Positions 10,085 to 18,993 of a stretch of 20,214 nt of DNA are shown piece after piece. Each line of letters opens with the position of its first letter. Position 1 is the first letter of the stretch. The DNA lies in contig BFEA01000263.1 in assembly GCA_003427395.1 (NCBI GenBank), positions 851,233 through 871,446 of the forward strand. The letters are read 5' to 3'. The notes beneath the pieces were generated by a model. That model ran no database searches and had not been told where the DNA came from. It was given only the letters and a program-made list of their open reading frames with translations. The position numbers were made by a program, and so were the translations under genes. The DNA is from Chara braunii (Eukaryota > Streptophyta > Charophyceae > Charales > Characeae).

Positions 10085-10375
10085 CTTATCAGCCACTAGT
10101 TCGGTAGTGACAGACTAGTAAGTAGATTAGCGTCGAGTAGATGACAGAGGACCAACTGGAAACCAAAGCCAGGCAAGATTGGACTGTGGGTGCACGGGCA
10201 TCCAACGGTCATTAATAGATTGGACTGTGGTTGCAAAAGCAGCCGACGGCAGTGGCAGCGGTAGCCTGGCTAAGGTGGAAGAAAGGACCTATGTAGTTCC
10301 TTAGAGAGTCAATGCTTAGATGGTAGGTCTAAGTGTTGAGGAGCGGAATCAGTTGTGATTGTGCCCCTTTCCAAC
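10085..10375. other. No gene seen (start of Element B region)
   Basis: About 290 bp without a recognisable motif. It includes a repeated phrase GATTGGACTGTGG (about 10168 and 10217). It may be the untranslated leader of Element B. Confidence 0.5.
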
Positions 10376-12400
10376 ATGGTGACTACCAAGTTTGGACTAC
10401 AAACCCGTCCACGTAGTAAAGAACAAGAGGAGAAGGCTGCCGAATTCTTCGAGAGCGGAAGGAGAGAAAGGAGAAGAAAGCTCTTGAGATATAGGCCAAG
10501 AAGTTGGCATTGTTGTAAGAATAAGCGGCAAGAAAGAAAAAGATGGAAGCGTGGAAGAAGGAACAAGAGCCAGAATTGGCCAAAGAATTGGAGGAAGATA
10601 TTGAGGAAGAAGGGACCTCGTTGCAAAAGAGGACAGGGAAGTAGACAGCTGCGAGCATAGAAGAAAGGACGGAGGAGAGAGGAGAAGCAAGTAGCACTCT
10701 AGCTCCACCGGGAAAGGTGGAGAAGATTGTAAAAGAATGGGTGGCAGGATTATCCCTGGGGGAAGACAAAGACGTCGAGTTGATGGTCCCCCAGGCCGAA
10801 AGAGAAGCAGTTAGGGAGTAGCTGGAATGAGATGCGAGTCCCCTGCGACGACAGGCAAAGGAGCAGGAGAAGCAGTTGGAGTGGAAGTTGTGCCTGGCGA
10901 GGGAGAAATCGAGGCACTTGGAAATGGCAGATAAAATGGAAAAGGAGTTGAAGGTGGCATAGGAACAGTTGGGCAAGTTGGAGGAAGATGCAAACATAGG
11001 GAAACAAATTGACACCCTCGCCCATAACATGCATGACCTCTGTTCTAGCAGCTCAGCAAAAACAGATAGGCACCTCTGTGGGCACGATATAGCCCTTGAA
11101 TCCATACGGGCTGGGTTCCAAGACTTTGACCAGGAGATGATGATTCATCTCACCAATGAGATGCGCACCGCGATTGGTAGGACAAAGAAGTTTTTCACCG
11201 GCGCAATTGAGGGTGTCAAGATGACAGCCCCCAAAGAAGAGGAGACCCGACCCCGCCGAGAAAGAGTCAAAGTTTGATTCTTTGAGCTCTACCGTGGGAA
11301 GAAGGGTGAAGACTTTCACAATTGGGAGGCTAACATTAAGTCGTATGTGTACTTACAAGACGTATAAAAAGACCATGTCCTGGTAGTCTTTCAGGCTCTA
11401 AGGGACGAAGCGACTAGTTTCGCTAAATCGCTCGCACGCGGCGCGCGCCACCAGTTGCGAGAATGACATGGTCGCATATTTTGCCATTACCAACCTTAGC
11501 GACTTTTTCGCTGCATCGCGAGAACGTTTTGCGGACGTCACTAGCAGACTAAGGGTGTCTGATAAATTCCAAATGATCCATACGTGGTCGTGGAAGAGAG
11601 TACACGCTTTAAAGGCCACTATGGATGAACTCGTTGTTGTGCCTGGCCATGGAGTTAATGAAGCACAACTAATCCAGCTTGTCTACCGCGCATTGCCCGA
11701 GCAATTGCAAGTGCACTACTTCAACAAAAAGCAACAGTCTCGAGCAATTGCAAGTGCACTACTTCAACAAAAAGCAACAGTCTTGAATGACCTACGATCT
11801 TCTGAGTTGAGAAGTTGTTGCTTTTGCCGCCTAGTCCATGCCAGTTACCACTTTTTGGCATAAGGACTTAGCAAAGGGGAAAAAGTGGAAGGGTTGTACC
11901 ATCTCCGGCCAAGTCAAGGCCAAAGATAGTCTCATAGGAAGTCTCCTATTCTGACATTGAATGGGGACTTGAGGAGGAGGACAACAATACAAAGAGAGGG
12001 GGTTCCTACGCTGCTATCGCGCCCGGAGGGAGGCCGCAAGGAGGAGGACATGGCCGTGGTAGAGGTCGCCAGGCCTCAGGTGATCGAGGGCAAGGTGGCC
12101 AGGGAGTAGGCGGCAACACAGACCGCCAAGAGGGAGGTAGGGGTCAAGGTCCCCCGTCAAACTGCCCTAGCTCTAGGTGATCACCTCCCAGAAGGGGTGG
12201 ATGGCACCCGGGAAGGCCGAAAGGCAGACCCTGGGAGACCCTAGGCCTGGAAAATGTCTGGTAGAATCACATGGACAAGTTCCAATGCGTGTACTGTGGA
12301 GATCCCGAGCATATTATCAAATTTTGCCCAAAATATAAGAGGCCTAATCGAGCTGCATCTGGGGCCACAAAAGGCAACCGTCGGTAGAGGTCACAACTGC
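10376..12400 (+). pseudogene. Element B gag with CCHC zinc knuckle
   Basis: The reading begins at an ATG at 10376 (VTTKFGLQTRPRSKEQEEKA). A very charged Lys/Glu-rich coiled-coil region, spread over several frames, follows up to about 11000. A better-preserved part (10969-11277) continues the helical region, and another ORF (11468-11863) covers the gag core (FFAASRERFADV, then MDELVVVPGHGVNEAQLIQL). Near 12000-12180 is a Gly/Arg-rich segment, and at 12286-12327 an exact CX2CX4HX4C knuckle (C-V-Y-C...H-I-I-K-F-C). Stops and frameshifts are frequent, and a perfect 43-bp tandem duplication adds another frame break. Order and motifs make gag the best reading. Confidence 0.75.
11698..11783 (+). repeat. 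Perfect 43-bp tandem duplication
   Basis: 11698-11740 and 11741-11783 are identical (both start CGAGCAATTGCAAGTGCACT). Because 43 is not divisible by three, the duplication shifts the gag frame. Confidence 0.97.
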
Positions 12401-12575
12401 CCCTACCCCAGGAGCACGTGGTGACGAGCACCCACACGAAACAAAAAACTCCCACTCCACCTGTCTCCATGGCAGAGGTTCCTGGCCAGCGCCTAGCTAG
12501 GTACCCAGCGACTGCTTGTGTTAGAGACTCTCTAGGCGCTTCCCTCACAGGCTTGGCCGAAGAGTTAAAAGAGAG

Positions 12576-12794
12576 ATGGTCGGCCTGCGCCAAGATGAAG
12601 AAGACGAGAAGGGGCAGCTACTGTTAGCTGATGTAGAGATCTTTAGATCTAGAGTAGGGGCCCTTATCGATACTGGGGCCACCAAAAGTTACATCAGTCG
12701 TAAAACGCTGAACAAGTTGAGGCTAGGCCTCGAGGTCCAAAAGTTGGAAGAACCTGTACTCAGTATCCTTGCAGCACAAGCAGTTATCGGGTAG
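12576..12794 (+). pseudogene. Element B aspartic protease fragment
   Basis: The ORF contains GALIDTGATKSYIS, the retropepsin active-site motif with an intact D-T-G (Asp at residue 32, codon about 12669). A short linker separates it from the gag knuckle upstream. The ORF ends at a TAG at 12792-12794 and the flanking frame continues with weak protease-like sequence (NYEVRVDIAQAP). The rest of the polyprotein is missing, so this cannot function alone in cis. The ORF's first Met is not a natural start, since gypsy proteases are released from a polyprotein. Confidence 0.8.
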
Positions 12795-12889
12795 CTGAAA
12801 ATTCAGGAATGAAAATTATGAAGTGAGAGTGGACATAGCTCAAGCACCCTCAGGGGTAGTACCAAGGGCTATTCAGCACCGCACAGAGA

Positions 12890-13460
12890 TAGAGCCTAAC
12901 AGAGTTAGAGGAGTTATTTGATTTCTGGGTAAGTGAGCATGGCATACCGTTGCCAATAGTTAGTGATAGAGACACGGTTTACCAGCCATAACTGGCAAGA
13001 TCTTATGAAAGTTTACGGTTCTAAGTTGTTGATGTCATATGGTCGTCATTCACAGACAAACGGCTAGACAGAACAGATGAATAAGATCTTGTAGCAATTA
13101 CTCGAAATGTGTATTAGACCAGATCAAGTGAATTAGGACGAGATGCTTCCCAAAGTAGCTAGTGCCTACAACAACAACGTACACCTAGCTACTTGCAGAA
13201 CTAATGAGTTGCAAAGTCCTTTAGACCACGTAGGCCGTTTGAAGGACTCAACCGGGATCAGATTAAAAGGTTACCGCCTGGTACAAGAGAGTTCGCTCTG
13301 CAGCACGGGAAGGAAGTAGAGAAGGTGATCGAAAACCTTAGGAAAGCCCAGCATCGCATGATTAACAAGCGAATAAGCGTCGCAGACCCTTGCAATTCAG
13401 GGTAGGCGACCTAGTCTGGGTCAAGTCGAAGGAATTCGCACCAGAAGTAAACATCTCGTA
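12890..13460 (+). pseudogene. Element B integrase C-terminal half
   Basis: Pieces in more than one frame match integrase: LFDFWVSEHGIPLPIVSDRD with the second catalytic Asp near 12965, SQTNG-stop-TEQMN with the Glu near 13071 (about 35 residues later), SAYNNNVHLATC, and FRVGDLVWVKSKEFAPE at 13398-13448, corresponding to the VWVK segment before the GPY/F motif. Similarity ends at about 13460, where unrelated sequence begins. Stops and at least one frameshift are present. The first catalytic Asp and the zinc domain are absent. Confidence 0.78.
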
Positions 13461-13882
13461 GTGAGTGGAATCTGGGCGGGTGCGCCCGTAGAGTGAGGGA
13501 AGGTCTGGCCCGTGGCGGCCGTTGAGCTAGGAATGTGGACGATCACCAGGATGGTCGGGTCGGGGGCAGCAGAGGAGGAATCTAGACCGTGGCCACCATG
13601 TCGAAGGATGGGGGACCCGGACTGGGAGCCAGGAGATGAGAGAGAGTTGGGAGAGGAAGGACGGATAGCGTCCTGGAGTTGCCGCATGCCAGCAGTAAGA
13701 GTCGCCACTTGCGCCTGTAAGGGCGCAAGGGTCGCCAGTTGCGCTTGGATGGGCGCGAGGAGGGAGGTGAGGAGGGTGTGCAGATCGCTTTGGGGCTGAT
13801 GGGCCTGGTCCGCCGACACGGGTGTTGAGCTCGGTGCCGAGGTCCTTGCCTTGTAGGCGGCTTGTGACACGTCGTCCGCCAT
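13461..13882 (-). CDS. Gag-like or hypothetical protein, 3' truncated
   Basis: The minus-strand ORF begins with ATG at 13882 (MADDVSQAAYKARTSAPSST) and continues through a repetitive amphipathic segment rich in Leu, Ala and Gln (LLAPIQAQLATLAPLQAQVA), which should form a coiled coil, then a Ser/Pro-rich region. It stays open to 13421, but the last dozen or so codons run antisense into the Element B integrase remnant, so the true protein is probably cut at about 13461. I do not recognise a family. The composition resembles the N-terminus of retrotransposon gag or ORF1 proteins. Upstream on the same strand lies a telomere-like TTAGGGTTT run, which in plants can occur in 5' regions. High GC could also produce the open frame by chance. 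Confidence 0.4.
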
Positions 13883-14066
13883 AGGGAGGTGACGGGCCGG
13901 ACTGGAGGGGCCCAGAGGAGGTCCGCATGAGCGGAGGGCGTAGGGGGGGGTCTGTGGTAGGAAGCGACGAGTGAAGCTAGCGAGTCTAGCGCGGGCGCCG
14001 TCAAAGGGGGAGGGGTGGTTCGGGTCCAGGGTGCCCGAATGGGAAGGGGAAGTAGGGGGGTTAGGA

Positions 14067-14117
14067 GAACCCTAAACCCTAAAAAACCCTAAGAAAACCC
14101 TAAGAAAACCCTAACCG
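14067..14117. repeat. Short telomere-like AACCCTAA run
   Basis: Five AACCCTAA-type units in about 50 bp, separated by A runs; TTAGGGTAGGG in the opposite sense follows at about 14130-14138. This fits the plant telo-box sequence or a small interstitial telomere-like array. Confidence 0.85.
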
Positions 14118-14159
14118 GAGTTTGGGTGGTTAGGGTAGGGTACCGGTGACCTAATCAAG

Positions 14160-14676
14160 AAAAGAAAATAGCAACCATGGAAGGGAGGGGAAGGAAAAAT
14201 AAGAAAACAATGAAATTTCGAGAGAAAAATAAAAATAAATAAAGAAATAACTAAATAAATCAATAAAAAATAAAAAATAAAAAAGTAAACAAAATGTGAA
14301 GAGAGACAAAATATTTATTTATTTTTTTGGAATTTTCGGCAGCGTTTCACCTTCGTCGAGGAGCAGAAATGTGCCATAGAAAAATAAGAACCAAATATAG
14401 AAATGTGCCGTAGAAAAATAAGAACCAGATAAGAACCAAGAAAACTAAGTAAAAGAGTGAAAAAAGATCTACGGACGGATCAAAAATTTTCGGCAGCACT
14501 TCGCCTCCTTAGAGGAGCAAGAGTGCATCGCCGAGAAAAAGAGAGAAGAACGATACTATGTACACAAAGATAAGCAAGGAAGGAGATAGCATATGAAAGA
14601 GAGCAAAAAATCACCTAACTACACCAACGAAGAGCAAAGGGAAAGGAGAGGGGATGGTGGAGAGAGATCAAGAAGC
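14160..14676. other. A-rich gene-free DNA with small direct repeats
   Basis: No gene recognised. A roughly 35-45-bp segment beginning ATTTTCGGCAGC occurs at about 14332 and again at about 14487 with moderate identity. A 34-bp unit beginning AGAAATGTGCC is tandemly repeated at 14365 and 14399. Confidence 0.75.
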
Positions 14677-15100
14677 AAAGAGAAAAGAGGAGGAAAAAAA
14701 AGAAAATAAATGAATTAAATAGAGTAAAATAGTTGGTGGTGGGAGAGTAGAAGATGAAGAGGAGAGGAAAGAAGAGATGGAGAGAGAAAAGAGAAGTAGA
14801 GAAGAAGTAGGTAGAGAAAGGGAAGAAAGGAAAGTGAAGTTTGAGGGGATCGAAGTTGGGAGAGGAAGAGTGGTGGAAGAAAAGGTGGGGTGGGGAAAGT
14901 AAAAGAGGCAGTGGAAGAAGGGGTCGAGGAATGAAATGGGAAGGAGGGAAGGAGAAAGTTGAGAAATTTGGGGAGAGGGGTATGAGTAGGGAGAGTGATT
15001 AGAGGGAAATGAGTAAGGTACAAAAGGAAGAAGTAGAGGGGGTGAGTAAGAGGAGAGAGAAAAGGTAGAGAAAGTGGATTAGTAGGGAGAGGGACGAGGG
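14677..15100. other. Cytosine-poor purine tract
   Basis: The plus strand has no C between 14677 and 14850, and only five C residues (14851, 14909, 14925, 15021, 15094) in the whole 424 bp. G and A dominate. No gene is supported; the minus-strand ORF in this stretch is compositional. Confidence 0.9.
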
Positions 15101-15110
15101 AGGTGATACG

Positions 15111-15370
15111 TGGCTCTTAGTGTCTCCAAGGGCACAAGGTATACCAACACCACGAGGGTCTTGGCCTTCGTTGCAGCAAGCCAGCTGGAGGAGAGAGGGG
15201 TTTTTGATCTTGATCAGCCCCTAGCAGCAGTACTGCAGATCCAGGGTGTCCTGTGTGAGCAGATCCTCACCACTGTAAAGTAGCCCCCGGAGCAGGGGGG
15301 CCTTCAAGCTGTGAAGAGGACTCGCCACCTGGCCAGCATGCCGTAATCACTGCCCCTATGCCCGCCACGT
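15111..15370 (+). other. Short open reading frame without recognised family
   Basis: A plus frame without an ATG is open from about 15108 to a TAG at about 15284 (containing TRVLAFVAASQLEERGVFDL). Codon structure looks more protein-like than the flanks, but no motif is recognised; it may be a fragment of an exon or transposon. Confidence 0.2.
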
Positions 15371-15375
15371 CACAG

Positions 15376-15440
15376 CAGCCGGGACCGGAAACTCGTCCTA
15401 CCCCCGGCTAACACAACCTCCAAATCCGTCGAAACGTGGG
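15376..15440 (+). repeat. Copy 1 of a 65-bp dispersed repeat
   Basis: Resembles 15992-16056: both contain CCGGAA, TCCTACCCC and end ATCCGTCGAAACGTG followed by a G-run. The shared order over about 60 bp indicates a real repeat, perhaps part of a SINE-like unit. Confidence 0.65.
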
Positions 15441-15461
15441 GGGCGGAGGGGGGGGGGGGGN

Positions 15462-15508
<47 letters not shown>

Positions 15509-15574
15509 AATCTAGAGAGAGAGAGAGAGAGAGACCAATCTAGAGAGAGAGAGAGAGAGAGAGAGACCAATCTA
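15462..15574. repeat. Interrupted GA microsatellite
   Basis: GA tracts are punctuated three times by CCAATCTA (15507, 15535, 15567). An N at 15461 marks an unresolved base next to a G-run. Confidence 0.95.
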
Positions 15575-15778
15575 ACTACACGGCCTGTCCCTACCCCCCC
15601 CACACGATCACAGAATTGCATATCTCCCGACATTGGAGAAAGAATATTTGTCGTGAGCGGGAGACAGGTATGCAACGTGTGACACACGCACAACAGGTGA
15701 GCTCAAATCTGAACAACCACCTACCCAGCAAACGACAACTGAAAGGAATGCAAACTGTGATCAGGTCTATGACAGGAC

Positions 15779-15808
15779 AAAAAAAAAAAAAAAAAAAAAA
15801 AAACCAAA

Positions 15809-15857
<49 letters not shown>

Positions 15858-15912
15858 ACCCCCCACCCGCCCCCCAACCCCCCCCCCCCCCCCCGAAACC
15901 CACCCCACAAGG

Positions 15913-15950
<38 letters not shown>
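15779..15950. repeat. Poly-A, poly-C and poly-G block
   Basis: 25 A residues (15779-15803), 47 C residues (15811-15857) continuing as C-rich to 15894, then a run of 37 G residues (15914-15950). The translated polyproline and polyglycine ORFs through it have no biological support. Confidence 0.95.
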
Positions 15951-15952
<2 letters not shown>

Positions 15953-15991
15953 AAGTGTTCACCTTTGCCCATCAATCCTCGACGGCCCGCG

Positions 15992-16056
15992 AGACAGTTC
16001 CGGAACTGATCCTACCCCTGCCGAAATCTGACCTTCAGATCCGTCGAAACGTGTGG
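15992..16056 (+). repeat. Copy 2 of a 65-bp dispersed repeat
   Basis: Partner of 15376-15440, lying just upstream of the tRNA-like sequence, which suggests both belong to one repeat family. Confidence 0.65.
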
Positions 16057-16104
16057 GGGTGGGGGGGGGCGCAAATAGTCTCTCCCGCCCGTTCCGGCCA
16101 CCTG

Positions 16105-16190
16105 CAACACTTGGCGCAGTTGTTATCACGACGACTCGTACCACCTTCGCCCATCGCCTGCCCGGGTTCAAATCCCGCCCGCCGCAAAAT
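16105..16190 (+). ncRNA. tRNA-like pol III promoter, possible SINE remnant
   Basis: TGGCGCAGTTG (16112-16122) fits the tRNA A box and GGTTCAAATCC (16165-16175) fits the B box very well. Their starts are 53 bp apart, slightly longer than in most tRNAs. The flanks do not form an acceptor stem, and I find no clear anticodon stem, so a functional tRNA is unlikely. A decayed tRNA-derived SINE is the simplest reading. Confidence 0.45.
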
Positions 16191-16527
16191 GTGTGATTAC
16201 CCTCACGCAAAACTTTTTCCCTGTCGAAAAATGACATCACCGCTAGTACGGCTGCTGGATCTTGAAATCGAAAACTGCTTCGGCCCTTTTGCACATGCAA
16301 ACAAACAAAACGGCCTGTAGCTGCTACTGCCCCCCGCAATGATGGCAGTCGGCCGTCTTTACACCTACGAGATGCTGCTTTCTTTTTCGCCTGCTGCAGC
16401 TCCATAGCGCTCGTCATGATGGAGGGCGAGTCTTCTACAGTACTTTCCCGAAGGGGAAAGTATAGCGTTGTCCGCTACAGAACAGCGGGATCACCAGGGT
16501 GGGTGGGCGGGATCAAGGATCGATCCC
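16191..16527. other. No gene seen
   Basis: Contains possible SINE body sequence and, near 16470-16479, GTCCGCTACA, the same 10 bases that end the neighbouring LTR at 16839-16848. No coding sequence is supported. Confidence 0.5.
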
Positions 16528-16539
16528 GCTCTGATACCA
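16528..16539 (-). other. Primer-binding site of Element D
   Basis: The minus strand reads TGGTATCAGAGC, the same initiator-Met type as Element A, one base from the LTR that starts at 16541. Confidence 0.9.
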
Positions 16540-16540
16540 A

Positions 16541-16848
16541 TGTGGCGGACCCACTGGGTGAGGTGCTCCGCCTAGGATAGAGATGGAGATGGATGATGAG
16601 GGTGGAGCAAGATGGTACAGTGCAGCTACCACGCAGACTCCAACGCACGTTCTCCAAACTGTGCGAATGTAGAATGGACCCAAGTACAGACTCTGGCTTG
16701 GGTATACCCCAACGGACTGACTGGACTGGAATGGACTGGCTGGTACCGATAGAGGTACCGGCCTGGATTGGACTAGCCCAAATACAACACATGCCTGTAA
16801 GGAGAAGCCAAGGGGCTGGTCTCATAGGCCAACCAGATGTCCGCTACA
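16541..16848 (-). mobile_element. Element D: 308-bp LTR with PBS, rest missing
   Basis: The plus strand begins TGTGGCGGACCC and ends TGTCCGCTACA, giving TG...CA termini and 10-bp imperfect inverted ends (TGTGGCGGAC / GTCCGCTACA). The adjacent PBS proves the type and the minus orientation. On its outer side the gag of Element C is cut in mid-domain at 16849, so D inserted into C. No gag or pol of D follows below 16527, so the element is truncated or a miniature, non-coding form. Confidence 0.82.
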
Positions 16849-18151
16849 CTGCAAGAGACGATCTACTTCAGGCGACAAAGCATCAATAGAAGTCCAGCGT
16901 TCCTGGCCTATCATGGTAAGTTCGTCAAAGGCTTTGTTGGTCGTCGTCTTGTCAAGAAACCTCTCCTTTATCTTTTGGAGAAATTGCTTGAGGTTCAGGG
17001 CCTTAGCCCACTCACCGATATCCTTGAAACCAGCAGCGTTGGCTTCAGACAACACCCACTCCTTGGCCACTCCCCCCAGACATGACGTGGAAAAGGCCAC
17101 CTGGCTCTCAGGCTCGACTGGAGTGGTGCCGCAATAAGTCTGGATCTCCGCGATCCACAACAACAAATTTCCATCTTTCTTGTTGTTGTAGGTAAACGAC
17201 AATTTCATTTTCACCTTTTCTTTTCTCTTCGACTTTTCTGCCTCCTTGGCGGGTTCTTCCTTCTTCACGAGTTCTTCTTTCTTTTCGGCCGGTCTCTCGG
17301 GTTCTTTCTTACCACTTTCGGATTTCTTCGGCGTGACTTTCTTCATTGCGTCCTTCATTAATTTTCCTGGGGTTCTTTCTTCACTACCTCCCCCCTGGTC
17401 TCCTTCTCAACTCCTACCTTATCTTTCCCTTTCAAGATTCTGGTCACTATTTCCAATGAGGCAGTGTTGCTATCAATTTTCCTCTCGGGATGAACAAGGT
17501 AGACCATAATAGACTGAAGAATGGATGCAAACTCATTGTTTGTTTCTTCGTAGTGGAACTTCTGTCTTAGTTCCTCCATTACGCTTTCTTCTTCCTCTTG
17601 TTGTTCTTGCTGTCTCTTGAATTCCTCAATCTTTCTCCTTTCTTCTCTCGGTGTGTTTTCTAATTGCCTGATATTCTCCTCCATTATTTCCACAGACAAT
17701 TGCGGTTCTATTTTCTTTCTTTTTCCTCTTCTTTTCTTTTCTTTCTTTCCTGTTCCATCTTGTCCAGATTCTCAGCGACATACCGGTCAAGGGTCATTCG
17801 CCGTTGCTTTATGAGGTCCTCGACCCTCTTACCGGTCTCAATCATTTGAACGGCTGTCTCAGCGGCTTTCAATTCACCTTCTATGGCACGCAGATTGAAT
17901 TGGTCGTGAATCAGTTGTTCAATTTCTGAACCGGCGCTGTGTACCTCACCGAGAAACTGGTGGAGAAAGTTGATCAAAGTTTGCCTTCTCGCTTCAAATT
18001 GGCCACAGGTCTTTAATTCCCCCCCTTCTTCATCGGCATAGACAGTGAGAGGAATGGGGAAGAAAAAGAGAGGTATGAACTGAGTGAGAATAGAGGCACA
18101 CAGACATTTCCAGAGATAAGTCATTTTTCCCAGCGTGTAGATGCCGCACAA
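16849..18151 (-). pseudogene. Element C gag, frameshifted and cut by Element D
   Basis: Three consecutive ORFs in three frames make up a gag. ORF 18151-17708 has a hydrophobic stretch near residues 20-39 ending VYA-DEEG, then a helical region and a Lys/Glu-rich end. ORF 17699-17358 is charged and coiled-coil-like. ORF 17358-16822 has a Lys/Glu-rich start and a capsid-like core (LSFTYNNKKDGNLLLWIAEI, then CLGGVAKEWV and LKQFLQKIKERFLDK), as in retrotransposon gag domains. The core stops after DRLLQ, where Element D begins; the last eight codons are read in the D LTR. The middle ORF's stop and the third ORF's ATG overlap as TAATG. Frameshifts in A-rich sequence and the insertion make this a pseudogene. 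Confidence 0.75.
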
Positions 18152-18978
18152 TAAACAAAATCAGAAGACGAATAAATTCCACGGCACATGCAACTCCTAC
18201 AGCAAGAAGTATTCAAGGCAGATAACAAAAGAAACAGGTTCTCAATTTCTAAATCTAACTTTGTTGTCTGTTATATTTCCTATGTGTGATGACGTTCTAC
18301 CGCAGGTGCACAGGTACCGCAGCCACGGCCAGTGTGATCAAGAGAGCAGCACACAGGTGAGTATGCACAGCAACCACAGAACAACCAACAGGTGAGTAAA
18401 TCAGCCAACACAACAACACAATCAATTGTTAGCTTCCTTCCTCTACGGCCGTACCATCTGCAGAAACAACGCGATCAATCAACACCTCACCCTCAGCGGC
18501 GTGTAATGCATGCCACCTGTCACCCCTGGAATGCCAACACAGCAGCTCGAAAGAGTCTGCCACGTCAGCACGGCAAGGACCTGAAAGGTCTACAAGGGGG
18601 GGTGCCACATCAATAATGAATGCCTGCAACACACACGACACTGGCATGCCACGTCAGCGCTTCATCAGCAGGCACTCGCAACACAGGTACGTGCCACGTC
18701 AGACCATGCCCTGCCAGAATGCCACATCAGCATTCCTCACACACTTTCTCTCTCTTGACCAGCACCACATCAGCCTGTTGCCAATGAAACTCTCGCCGGT
18801 ATCTCAAAGTCTTCAATGTCATCACCTTCAAGGGAGGCTGCACGCATGTGCCGTACTACATGTCTAGACTTGCGGTATCAATCGCGCGCGTTAATAAACG
18901 TGTTTCGTCCTGCACATGCGGCACCTCCCACTTACCTGGGTGCCACGTCACCCCTGACAGTAGATTGCGATGGAGTAT
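18152..18978 (-). promoter_or_regulatory. Element C leader with CCAC(G/A)TCAG motifs
   Basis: No protein recognised. CCACGTCAG or CCACATCA occurs at about 18560, 18605, 18649, 18694, 18722, 18766 and 18943. In element orientation this is CTGACGTGG, an ACGT-core sequence like bZIP-bound G/C-box hybrids in plants. Consensus splice-donor 9-mers lie on the plus strand at 18354 and 18389 and on the minus strand at 18930-18938. Binding is inferred from sequence only. Confidence 0.5.
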
Positions 18979-18990
18979 GCTCCGATACCA
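18979..18990 (-). other. Primer-binding site of Element C, one mismatch
   Basis: The minus strand reads TGGTATCGGAGC, one base different from the initiator-Met PBS found twice elsewhere here; three bases separate it from the LTR start at 18994. Confidence 0.75.
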
Positions 18991-18993
18991 AAT

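Larger units (their letters stand above)
10053..13460 (+). mobile_element. Element B: internally deleted Ty3/gypsy remnant
   Basis: Plus-strand gag, CCHC knuckle, protease and integrase remnants appear in order, but no RT, RNase H or integrase N-terminus lies between protease (ending 12794) and integrase (from about 12890). No PBS or LTR of its own was recognised. The left limit is set at the end of the Element A LTR and the right limit where integrase similarity stops (13460); both are approximate. Most reading frames are interrupted, so the copy is older or more decayed than Element A. Confidence 0.8.

Noticed and set aside
10383-11105. 240-residue minus-strand ORF, Ser/Phe-rich
   Set aside because: It is the antisense shadow of the Lys/Glu-rich gag coiled coil of Element B.
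14715-15023. 102-residue minus-strand ORF rich in Leu, Phe and Pro
   Set aside because: Created by the G-free pyrimidine strand; stop codons needing G are scarce there.
16105-16190. Complete tRNA gene
   Set aside because: A and B boxes are present but no acceptor stem pairs and no anticodon arm can be drawn.
15616-16320. 234-residue ORF with a polyproline stretch, and antisense polyglycine ORFs
   Set aside because: They come entirely from the poly-C and poly-G runs; no domain is seen outside the runs.
18141-18867. Series of plus-strand ORFs rich in His and Thr
   Set aside because: They lie in the Element C leader, antisense, and follow the CCACGTCAG repeats without protein motifs.
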